In this document: positions 35,885 to 43,691 of the stretch, one piece after another
Position numbering within the stretch: the stretch's first letter is position 1
Layout: each line of letters begins with the position of its first letter
IMG/VR virus record: IMGVR_UViG_3300010396_000015
Span: 1 to 48,521 of that record
Strand: one strand, 5' to 3'
Origin: a virus
Length of the DNA stretch: 48,521 nucleotides
Notes under the pieces: model-generated
What the model saw: only the letters and a program-made list of their open reading frames with translations
Told to the model about the DNA's origin: nothing
The model's database searches: none
Program-made: the position numbers and the translations under genes

Positions 35885-37868
35885 CGTCGTCTCCTTCGCC
35901 TTGACCTTGCAAGGCAGCTATCCGTTCGTTCAGCATCTCGCCATGAGCCTTAACCGTGTCAATAGCAAGCTCGAAGGCCTTGAGCCTCTCGGCCACCCCG
36001 ACGTTGCCAGCTTCCTTCACCGCCTGTGCCGCCTGGGCTTCGAGGAGATGGATCTTCGCCGGGATGAGGGCAGCCTCGGACTGCATCTTTTTCACCTGCG
36101 CCTGGATCTGTGCCATCTTCGGCTGGAGCTTCATCTGCTCTAACTGCAGCTTCGGATTCGGGGGAGTCTTCGCCTTTCCGATGCCAGGGTACACTTGGTC
36201 GATATTCTCGACCTTGAGTGATCGAAGGAAGTTCCTCGTTACGACTTCGATGTCATAGCCAGGGGTTTGCAGCGAGTCCTGCTTCACAGCAATGGCCTGT
36301 TGGATCTGCATCACGCTGGATGGGGTGTTAGGATCAGCCACCGGGGCGATCTGGTCCGCCGTGCCGAGGTAATCCTCACGCATGATGAAGTGCTTCCCTG
36401 CGCCGAACCGCTGGTGCGGGCGGAGGTACAGGGCATTCATAGCGAACCGCTTGCGGAACTCCTGTCGCATGGACTTCCAGACCCGCTTGAAGATCATCTG
36501 GTACACTTGCATGCCTTTCTCTGACATGCCTTGGTACGTCGATGCGGGAGTGTTTTGGCCAGGGTTCTCACCAACTTCCGTGTCGCCTGTTCCAGATACC
36601 CGGTTCGCGTAGTTAATGAGGAGTTGAATCAACGCTAGAGTAACTTGCGAAGGCTCCGACTTAGGGAACGGAACCATGTTCTTTTTAAGGTCGTCACCGG
36701 TCGAGTCAACCCGCTTCCATTCGAAGGGTGCGATCGTGTAGGCACCTCCACGTATCTTAACCCCCCGTCCCAGGAACCCGCCGTTGGAGTTATTAACAGT
36801 GGCCGCATCGATGAGCTGGTTGATTCCACTATTGACTGCCTCATTAATCGGGCCGAGGAAAGTTCCGAAGCCACTCTCATAGAAGCCTCCATCCGGCGAT
36901 GGGATGAATCCGTACTTGGTGTAGAATTCACTTGCCTGGATAGAGACGATTTCCTTAGCTGCATTGCGGCTAATAGCTCCCTCACCTTGGCATCTGGCAA
37001 CGATTCTAAGAACTTTTCTTGATCCGCCGTCAATGGTGATGACATAGGGTTCTGCATAACCATCCTTATCCAGATCCAGAGAAACGCATTGCTCAAGGGC
37101 TTGGAATGGGGTGAGTTCGTCTGCCGCCGGCGGGTTCTGTCCCTTACGCTTTTGTTCCTCAGCGTCACCAACAGGAATCTGCGGGGCAGAGTTAAACCAG
37201 GACTCGTTCCTCACGTCCCGATAGATCTTGTTCATCACCCCTTCGTAAATCTCATTACGAAACAGAGGTATGATATGGGTCTTTCGGCTACAGCCATCGA
37301 GGCTCTTGGTCCAGTAGTTCACCACGAAGTTCATCGCAGTGACGAAATCGCTTACGGTATAGCCCTTCGTCGCATCGAAGTAAGTCTTGACGAAACCACT
37401 CCCCACGATCGACATGTAGATAAAGAGACGATCGTGTTCCTCTTCCCAAGCCTCATCTTGCTCTAGAACCTGCCAGGACATGTGCCGGCCGATACGCTCG
37501 GCCTTTTTGAGGAGTTGCTGATCCGCCTCACCTTGGGTACGGAAGCGAACGATGTCGGTGCCCTGAATGATATCCGTGTAAGCATTGGCGGAGAACTGCA
37601 ATGAACCAATCGTGATCAAGGGAAAGATCACATTCGAAGCGTTCGGCCAGGGGAAGGTCTTGGCTTCTTGGACTTGCATGGCCAGGTTCATCGCCGCCTG
37701 CGTACGGCGCTTCCAGACGATACGGGATTGTTCGTCTCGGGCATAGCCAGTCCACACCCGCTCCCCAATCTTACCCAGGTCCGCCTCAGTAAACCGGTCG
37801 CAGATGTTCGGCTCTTTGATAAGATCCTTATCAAAGGTAATCGAATTGTCCAGGTTCAGGTCAAACAT
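35667..37868 (-). CDS. Portal protein, P22-type
   Basis: A 733-residue portal. N-terminal FDKDLIKEPNICDRFTEADL, then KRRTQAAMNLAMQVQEAKTF, WPNASNVIFPLITIGSLQFS, and later FLGPINEAVNSGINQLIDAA with the long-helix barrel (LEQMKLQPKMAQIQAQVKKM) match the dodecameric P22-like portals (about 725 residues). It is the DNA entry point and binds the terminase. The last 80 residues are a Gly/Ser/Asp/Glu low-complexity tail overlapped by the gene at 35597-35884. Start TAAATG follows the upstream small gene. Confidence 0.9.
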   Translation of the reverse strand: MFDLNLDNSITFDKDLIKEPNICDRFTEADLGKIGERVWTGYARDEQSRIVWKRRTQAAMNLAMQVQEAKTFPWPNASNVIFPLITIGSLQFSANAYTDIIQGTDIVRFRTQGEADQQLLKKAERIGRHMSWQVLEQDEAWEEEHDRLFIYMSIVGSGFVKTYFDATKGYTVSDFVTAMNFVVNYWTKSLDGCSRKTHIIPLFRNEIYEGVMNKIYRDVRNESWFNSAPQIPVGDAEEQKRKGQNPPAADELTPFQALEQCVSLDLDKDGYAEPYVITIDGGSRKVLRIVARCQGEGAISRNAAKEIVSIQASEFYTKYGFIPSPDGGFYESGFGTFLGPINEAVNSGINQLIDAATVNNSNGGFLGRGVKIRGGAYTIAPFEWKRVDSTGDDLKKNMVPFPKSEPSQVTLALIQLLINYANRVSGTGDTEVGENPGQNTPASTYQGMSEKGMQVYQMIFKRVWKSMRQEFRKRFAMNALYLRPHQRFGAGKHFIMREDYLGTADQIAPVADPNTPSSVMQIQQAIAVKQDSLQTPGYDIEVVTRNFLRSLKVENIDQVYPGIGKAKTPPNPKLQLEQMKLQPKMAQIQAQVKKMQSEAALIPAKIHLLEAQAAQAVKEAGNVGVAERLKAFELAIDTVKAHGEMLNERIAALQGQGEGDDGEKKGSADGGGMAKLDAPSGNGGVPSDAGSQDQGDPGSMGGGGVPSGDGGADGGAESGGAESGEDPEAAPGS

Positions 37869-38060
37869 TTACGCAGCCTTTACACATTGCTTACAAACAG
37901 GCACACGATTACGAATAGCACGGCGAGTAGACTTCCACCATGACCAGCCAAGTAGTGATTGTCTTCCACAAGCTACTGGACCTTCACTATGATAACGACC
38001 AAACTGGATGTGAAGAGTAGTTCCCCTTGGTGGTAATACATAAAAGAACCTGCGTATCAT
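37869..38060 (-). CDS. Small basic Cys-containing phage protein
   Basis: A 63-residue basic protein: MIRRFFYVLPPRGTTLHIQF, SLLGWSWWKSTRRAIRNRV, PVCKQCVKAA. GAAGGAGACGATT gives a strong ribosome-binding site. It fills the space between terminase and portal and abuts the portal start. The end CxxC and basic residues suggest a nucleic-acid contact, but this is not an HNH enzyme since no HNH residues are present. Function unknown. Confidence 0.6.
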   Translation of the reverse strand: MIRRFFYVLPPRGTTLHIQFGRYHSEGPVACGRQSLLGWSWWKSTRRAIRNRVPVCKQCVKAA

Positions 38061-38071
38061 AATCGTCTCCT

Positions 38072-39532
38072 TCAGTATCCTGTTACTGCAGATCGTCCAT
38101 CACCACCGCCCCGGAGTCTCTGGGACTCAACCTCAAACTCTTCCTCTTCCGGAGTAGCATCATCTCCCTCCTGCGGCGAGATCTCCTCAAACCCTCGAAA
38201 GAGTTCCGTGGTCGAGTCGAACTGATCATCGAGAATAGCTTCCACACCAGGAGTGAAATGAAGTATCTCATCTTCGTACTCCTCATACCAAGTGGCGGAT
38301 TTATTAAACCTCACCGCACCGGCCTTCATACGCTTTTGAAAAGCCCTGCCTCGGGCGGCCTTATCCTTCACCGACATCAAGGGGATGAAGTTAATCCAGA
38401 TGTCCCGCTTCTGCATCTCCGCTCGGATGAACGGCCAGAGGGTTTTCCAGATAACCCCATCCTCTACGAAGAATGCTTGGGGATGCCATTGCTCTTCAAC
38501 GGAGAAGAGTTCTTCAACGATTCCGGCGGCGTCCCAGCGGCCAACGCGCTGATCCATGACATGACTGACATGGTCGAGATCCTTTCCGCCAATAGTAATG
38601 CTGCTCCGGTTCGCACGATCTTGCGTTGATACAGCGAAGTCAACGCCTGCGGCGACGACTTTAAAGGCATCCCAGTCCTCCGGCCGCATGGGGAGGAACT
38701 GGTCTCGGGTAACATATCGGTCACTGGAGTCTCGAGGGTCATTGAGATATTCTTGAGAGTATCCACCAGCGTCACCTTCGTTTACAAACTCTTGGCGAAT
38801 CCCCTTGAGACGTTCGGCGGAGAATTTCTCCGGCCACAGGATCTCAGAGAAATCGCTGAATGACTTATGCGCCTTGTAGAGCTTCGATGCCCAGGCTTTG
38901 TTTTTCATCAATCGACTTAAAAGGGAATCTTCATGGAGGATGGTGCCGTGGACACGGATCTTTCCGCCGTCTCGCAAGGTCTGCTTCGCCGCCCGGAAGA
39001 ACCATCGGCGGAACTTCAGCCGCCTCTCCCGATTCTCCACCTGCTCATCATCCTCAATGTCGTCCGCGATAATGAGCCCAGGGCGCTTGCCATGCCACTT
39101 GCGACCGCGAATCTTTTGCTCAGCGCCACGAGCAAGTATACGGAACTGATAACCGTCAGTACACTGAACAATAATATCAGAACGCTGATCAGTAACAAAC
39201 TTGTCAATAGCGAAATCCCTGCGAAGGTCCTCGTTGTCCCGAAGCTCGTCGGCGATGTCAGAGAGCATTTCAATTGCCATCTCCTCACTTGAGCCGAGGA
39301 TCATCGCGTATTCTTCCCAGCGAAAAAGAACCGCCGCCAAGGCGAAGTCATGCGTGAACGCAGTGGTTTTCGCATGATTCCGTGGGGCGGCAGTAGCAGC
39401 AGCAGTCACCGGGAGACAATAGCGAGACCAGACTTCGCGATGGAAGTCGGGGGTGGGTTTCGCCTGATCATAGCGGGGGCTCAGGTAGATACCTGAGAGC
39501 GCTTCGACCTTCTCCTCGGTTAGCTGGGGCAT
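38072..39532 (-). CDS. Terminase large subunit
   Basis: A 486-residue packaging motor. Walker A is APRNHAKTT (49-57), the terminase-type variant; Walker B is LIIADDIEDDE (153-163); the coupling motif may be HGTILHEDS (195-203). The nuclease domain starts with GVDFAVS (Asp298) and continues with further acidic residues (FFVEDGVIW). It uses ATP to pump DNA through the portal and cuts concatemers. It is separated from the putative small terminase by about 8 kb of fibre genes. TAATG-type coupling with the gene upstream. Confidence 0.93.
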   Translation of the reverse strand: MPQLTEEKVEALSGIYLSPRYDQAKPTPDFHREVWSRYCLPVTAAATAAPRNHAKTTAFTHDFALAAVLFRWEEYAMILGSSEEMAIEMLSDIADELRDNEDLRRDFAIDKFVTDQRSDIIVQCTDGYQFRILARGAEQKIRGRKWHGKRPGLIIADDIEDDEQVENRERRLKFRRWFFRAAKQTLRDGGKIRVHGTILHEDSLLSRLMKNKAWASKLYKAHKSFSDFSEILWPEKFSAERLKGIRQEFVNEGDAGGYSQEYLNDPRDSSDRYVTRDQFLPMRPEDWDAFKVVAAGVDFAVSTQDRANRSSITIGGKDLDHVSHVMDQRVGRWDAAGIVEELFSVEEQWHPQAFFVEDGVIWKTLWPFIRAEMQKRDIWINFIPLMSVKDKAARGRAFQKRMKAGAVRFNKSATWYEEYEDEILHFTPGVEAILDDQFDSTTELFRGFEEISPQEGDDATPEEEEFEVESQRLRGGGDGRSAVTGY

Positions 39533-39858
39533 TAGGGTGTGTCTGGGAGAATGGATAGGTAGCCGTTTAAGGCAAGCTTCTGCCCGGAGCTGGTAATGGC
39601 AATACAGTTGAGTACGTAAGTTGTTCCAAGGACTCCGCCGGTTACAAGCTGAGTAACAGTCGATACCCCAACGACATCAGGCAGACCGCTGAGTATATTC
39701 GCAGGACTCTGGTCATTACCACTCCAAACGCTGGCTGTAACAATGGCGGAGTCGACTATCTCGTTGGTAATGGAGAGCCTAGACAGGAACTCAAACGTTA
39801 GCAACAAGATCTCACTGACGTTCTTGGCAGGGAATATAACTCGATTGGAGACGGTCAT
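39532..39858 (-). CDS. Small virion protein, fibre-region
   Basis: A 108-residue protein from ATG 39858 (ATGA overlap). MTVSNRVIFPAKNVSEILLL, FLSRLSITNEIVDSAIVTAS, NILSGLPDVVGVSTVTQLVT and TTYVLNCIAITSSGQKLALN fit a small Ig-like phage protein found near tail fibre genes in many phages, with IVTASVWSG and YVLN-ATTSSGQ-L strands. Probably a tail-fibre adaptor or minor structural protein. Confidence 0.65.
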   Translation of the reverse strand: MTVSNRVIFPAKNVSEILLLTFEFLSRLSITNEIVDSAIVTASVWSGNDQSPANILSGLPDVVGVSTVTQLVTGGVLGTTYVLNCIAITSSGQKLALNGYLSILPDTP

Positions 39859-40592
39859 TGGCAACCCCGCAGGGACGTTCCTTGGTTGGAGGTACTACCA
39901 GCAACCGCAGGGTTGTAGTATCCACACAGGGTTCCCCAGCCAGTCGCTGTTGCCAGGGTACCGAAGTCTGCACCAAGAGCAGCCGTAGTGGTGGGGATAA
40001 GGTATCCCGCCGAGGCACTTGGGAAGTCCGTGGTGCCGGTGTACAGGCCGTTGTAGACTGGTACGCCGCCCGACGACCCGATCTGGGGAGGATAGATACT
40101 CACTGGGTTGTTAGCGTTCTGGTTAACACTCATAACCACAGCGAAGCCGTTAGCTCTGGTCAGCACACTGCCGCCAACATTCACTGGGCCAGTCGAGGCG
40201 CCAAAGTTTGTGGTGCTCGCGGCATCAAGGGAATTGGTTAACGGGAGTCCAGCAACCTCGAGGACTTCATAGACCCAGTAGACATTTGTCGCCCCGACAC
40301 CTCGGGTGAAGGTCAGGGTGTGGATACCAGAGGCAGCGTTGAAGAACGAGTACAACGAAGCACTGTTGTGGCGACCAGGAGCATTAGCGGCGTTGATCTG
40401 GAGGTCAGGAGTATATGTGCCGCCGGCATCGGATACAGATACTGGGATGTTGCTGTTATTGGAGGTATCCAGGTAGTTCACCAACACAAGGATGGTGTTG
40501 CCGCCCGTTACTCCAGAGAGAGTATACGTCGGGTTAACACTGGAAAAGGTAACTACCTGTTTCCCGGAGGACTGGACCAGGCTTGCGCTCAT
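39855..40592 (-). CDS. Beta-sandwich fibre-region protein
   Basis: A 245-residue Ser/Thr/Gly/Asn-rich protein. YTLSGVTGGNTILVLVNYLD, VSVSDAGGTYTPDLQ, SLYSFFNAASGIHTLTFTRG and VYEVLEVAGLPLTN match, strand by strand, the product of 42840-43691 (LTGVASGDFIPIL, VTDSNGT, IYYVANTATGTHTITV, IAEYSG). So the two share a fold. Unlike that one it has no signal peptide. Likely a host-binding module. Confidence 0.65.
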   Translation of the reverse strand: MSASLVQSSGKQVVTFSSVNPTYTLSGVTGGNTILVLVNYLDTSNNSNIPVSVSDAGGTYTPDLQINAANAPGRHNSASLYSFFNAASGIHTLTFTRGVGATNVYWVYEVLEVAGLPLTNSLDAASTTNFGASTGPVNVGGSVLTRANGFAVVMSVNQNANNPVSIYPPQIGSSGGVPVYNGLYTGTTDFPSASAGYLIPTTTAALGADFGTLATATGWGTLCGYYNPAVAGSTSNQGTSLRGCQ

Positions 40593-41725
40593 GGATAGTT
40601 CGCCGGGTAGGCAGTATTGAGAATCGGGTTACTGTTGATGTAGGGCAGTACGTTTGTGGTCCAGTTACCATTACCCCCAATGGCAATCATCCACCAGATG
40701 TTCTTAGCATTCAGGCCATAGGTGCCAGTGCCTTGGGCTGCTGCGCCGATGTCGGGCACGGTATAGGCATAGTCATTTCCGTTTGAACCATCGCCCTCGA
40801 CCAAGGCGAAGTACGGCATAGCATTTGGGCGTTGGTCGGGGAAGCCATCCAGGCCTAGGTAGCCACGCTGACCCCAGGTTAGATTCCCCGGCGCACCAGA
40901 GGCACCGAAGACATCCGGCGTGCTCATGGCAAGGCGATTGCCAGCCTCGACAGCGACCATAGCCTCGACCTGGGATTGGGTGTTTCCAGTGCCCATCCAG
41001 TTATTCTGGGTTAGAACGTTGGTCTTTGGGAAGCTCCCAACGATAGCAGCGTTGGTTGCCTGCCACTGGATAATCGCACCGGTGGGGGAGAAATCCGATC
41101 CGCTCGTCAGGGCAAGGGAACTCTCTTGACCAGTTACGTTGTAGAAATACGGATCAGCATCGTAATTGGCGATCCCCGCACCAGCCTGACCAGCGGATTG
41201 ATGCGCCGCCAGGGATGCGAACAACGCCTGCCAACGGGCGGCTACTGACGGTCGCCACCAAGCCACACTAACCGCTGTGGTGTGTACACCATCAGGGTCG
41301 AGGGTCCAGAAACCAAACTGACCACCAGTTGGGCTCGAGCCGTAAGAGGAAGTGTTATAGATATAGCTGGGGATGCAGCTGGGTGCAGTCGCTGGAGAGC
41401 TGACAGAGCCAAAGGCCTGTCCCCAGATCATTACACCATAATGCTTACCAGGGTAATTGGTCTGGATATAATCCCTGGCCTGATCAACGTTCGACCAGTT
41501 GTATGTTCCAGCAGTAGTATCCTCGATGCTGTTCCAGTAATGGATATCCATATATCCCAGGACATTCGCATTACTGAGGGTAAGGTCAATCTCCGCCCGG
41601 CGGGAAACCCAGCGGGTGTCAGTTGACTTCACCACCTGCTGTGAGAGACTAGAATGCCCAGGGCTCCACTTCACCGTATGAGCCGGTGGAGCAGGTGAAC
41701 CCTTGGTGAGGATCAAAAAACTCAT
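40589..41725 (-). CDS. Glycosidase-like TIM-barrel protein (putative receptor-active fibre enzyme)
   Basis: A 378-residue protein with features of a glycoside hydrolase TIM barrel: NVLGYMDIHYWNSIEDTTAG, TYNWSNVDQARDYIQTNY, GKHYGVMIWGQAF and further Trp-rich segments (FWTLDPDG, VAWWRPSVAARWQALFASLA). The W-SIE...G-Y-WS-D pattern resembles GH42/GH10-like enzymes. It may cut a host surface polysaccharide; the catalytic acids cannot be assigned surely. ATGA overlaps on both sides. No signal peptide. Confidence 0.6.
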   Translation of the reverse strand: MSFLILTKGSPAPPAHTVKWSPGHSSLSQQVVKSTDTRWVSRRAEIDLTLSNANVLGYMDIHYWNSIEDTTAGTYNWSNVDQARDYIQTNYPGKHYGVMIWGQAFGSVSSPATAPSCIPSYIYNTSSYGSSPTGGQFGFWTLDPDGVHTTAVSVAWWRPSVAARWQALFASLAAHQSAGQAGAGIANYDADPYFYNVTGQESSLALTSGSDFSPTGAIIQWQATNAAIVGSFPKTNVLTQNNWMGTGNTQSQVEAMVAVEAGNRLAMSTPDVFGASGAPGNLTWGQRGYLGLDGFPDQRPNAMPYFALVEGDGSNGNDYAYTVPDIGAAAQGTGTYGLNAKNIWWMIAIGGNGNWTTNVLPYINSNPILNTAYPANYP

Positions 41726-42840
41726 GCAATGCCTAAGTTCACCACGATCGGGGTTGACGTGGCGGCGGCAGTTGCGGTGTTGTCCGTTGCGCCTACGCCG
41801 CCGGTTACTGCATATGCGATCTTGTTAGTAAAGACCAGCGGCATCGGCAGGGGGATCACCACACCTGCGCCCTGGGAGTTATACGGAATCGGGAAGACAT
41901 CCGTGTCGCTGGTGGTACCAAGGGTGATAGCCCCCGAGACATCGTAGAAATGGAGGTACGCTACCGCACCAGTTCCGTTATAGGCGTAGATGTAATAGAC
42001 TTGACCAGCGGAACCTTTGGGAGTCTGCACCGCATTGGTGGTGGAGACAATCCGGACACTGGATCTTGAGGCGCCGCCGGACACTGCGGCCTGGGGAGTA
42101 ACGCTAACCAGGGCAGAGCTGGGACTGGCAGACGATCCTCCGGTAATGCCGTTGGTGACGTTGACTTTAACGTAGCCATTAATGTCTGTCTGGAGATCAA
42201 CTCGGAAGCCATCGGTTAATGTTACTGGAGTGCTATGGTAGACCCCACCGATCTTGGTGGGGTTTCCTGCATCGGCGGCGCCAGAGGCTACGTTGCCGCC
42301 CGCTACAACTCGTAGGTACCCCGCCGGGTTGAGTGAGATCGCACTGATGTTTCCTGCAGTAAGGGTAGGATCAGTCGATTCAACTCTTGCACCAGCGGGG
42401 GTTATGCTGAACGCACCACGAGCATCGGTGGTGTTATCCGTAAGGGAGGTGCCACCACCACCCGAGCCTTCCACTACGTTAACCCGCAGGGCACCTTCGA
42501 CATCCAGGGTGAAGGGGTAGATGTTCCCTGCGGTGAACGATGGGGTGCCTGTGACGCACGAGGCCATTGCCAAGGTGCCCTTGTTGGCGCCGAGGGCTGC
42601 AGCTTGGGCGATGAGCAGGCCATTTACGCTCGAGTCGAGGGCTGCGCCGGCGGGTAGAGGGAGACTCGCCGCAACGACCGGCAGTGGGTTGCCAGTGCTA
42701 ACCTTAACCGGGTCCCCAGCATTTTGAGTCTCAAGGACTACCTTGACGTGCTGGAGGTTAGCCGAATCGAGATACGTCGCAGAGCTCTGTCCGCCGGCGA
42801 CGGAGACTCCGTTGAGGAGAACACTTGAGTCACCAGCCAT
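41722..42840 (-). CDS. Fibre-like virion protein
   Basis: A 372-residue protein from ATG 42840 at the TAATG overlap; upstream start codons in frame would overlap the previous gene. MAGDSSVLLNGVSVAGGQSS and LQHVKVVLETQNAGDPVKVS are followed by repeated short beta blocks (VSTGNPLPVVAASLPLP, RVNVVEGSGGGG, YLRVVAGGNVASG, YVKVNVTNGITGG). Repeats of this kind occur in fibres that trimerise. The C-terminal part (QVYYIYAYNGTGAVAYLHFY) looks like a globular tip. Confidence 0.65.
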   Translation of the reverse strand: MAGDSSVLLNGVSVAGGQSSATYLDSANLQHVKVVLETQNAGDPVKVSTGNPLPVVAASLPLPAGAALDSSVNGLLIAQAAALGANKGTLAMASCVTGTPSFTAGNIYPFTLDVEGALRVNVVEGSGGGGTSLTDNTTDARGAFSITPAGARVESTDPTLTAGNISAISLNPAGYLRVVAGGNVASGAADAGNPTKIGGVYHSTPVTLTDGFRVDLQTDINGYVKVNVTNGITGGSSASPSSALVSVTPQAAVSGGASRSSVRIVSTTNAVQTPKGSAGQVYYIYAYNGTGAVAYLHFYDVSGAITLGTTSDTDVFPIPYNSQGAGVVIPLPMPLVFTNKIAYAVTGGVGATDNTATAAATSTPIVVNLGIA

Positions 42841-43691
42841 TAGTTTGCTCCGAAGTTGCCCACGGTGGGCTGCAGGTATTGCGTGGTGGAACAATCGACA
42901 GTAGACAGCGCTCCGCTCTTGAGTGAGACGACCGTCGTGCTTGCTGTTGGAACAGTCAGAGCCCCGCCGCTGGTCTTACCGGAATGGGTGCAGGAGGCGC
43001 CGCTTGCGGGCTTGAACGAGGCAATGGTCAAGCCCCAAGGCGCGCCGCTGAAATTGTTGGTCGCCGTGGTCGAAATAGCGGCTGCGGTGGTTTGGACGAA
43101 GCTGGCCCATGCTGAAGTCACATTCGTGTTATGTGTATCGACGCTGGCAAAGCCGTTTGTCCATCCGCTGATAGCGTCACCCGAGCCATTTTGCGTACCC
43201 ATCGATAGCAACAAGTCACCATTTGCAGTAGGTGTGACGCTGCTGCTGGCCATGCTGGTAGTGGTGCCGGTCGTCGTCGTTCCGCCGACATCGCAAGGGG
43301 ATGTCGTAGCGACCCCGCTGTACTCTGCGATGGCTATGGAATAACCCTGGCCGCCTCCCACAGTTGGGTTCACAGTGATGGTATGCGTGCCGGTCGCGGT
43401 GTTGGCGACGTAATAGATCGCGCCATTCCAGCCGGCGCCCGGATTTACCAGCGGTACGCAGTTGCTTACGGTCCCGTTGCTGTCGGTAACGGAGGTGAAT
43501 GTTTGCCCGCTGCCAGCGAACGTGATCAGGATGGGGATGAAGTCCCCTGATGCCACGCCAGTTAGCGTCAGCGTCGGTGAAGTGCCGGTGTAGAAGCCAT
43601 CTGTGTATACGTGCTGGCCAGGGACGAGGGCCGGCGCAGCAGCCGCAGAAGCCGAGACCAGCGCCAAGAGGAATGGGATCAGTTTCTTCAT
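42840..43691 (-). CDS. Beta-sandwich protein with signal peptide
   Basis: A 283-residue protein. The N-terminus MKKLIPFLLALVSASAAAAP is a clear Sec signal peptide with an Ala-x-Ala cleavage site. The mature part shares the fold of the 39855-40592 product (see there), then has Thr/Ser-rich linkers and a C-terminal Cys-containing tail. A signal peptide on a phage fibre-region protein is unusual: the protein may be exported to act on the cell surface, or the gene may be taken from a bacterial secreted protein. ATGA overlap upstream. Confidence 0.7.
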   Translation of the reverse strand: MKKLIPFLLALVSASAAAAPALVPGQHVYTDGFYTGTSPTLTLTGVASGDFIPILITFAGSGQTFTSVTDSNGTVSNCVPLVNPGAGWNGAIYYVANTATGTHTITVNPTVGGGQGYSIAIAEYSGVATTSPCDVGGTTTTGTTTSMASSSVTPTANGDLLLSMGTQNGSGDAISGWTNGFASVDTHNTNVTSAWASFVQTTAAAISTTATNNFSGAPWGLTIASFKPASGASCTHSGKTSGGALTVPTASTTVVSLKSGALSTVDCSTTQYLQPTVGNFGAN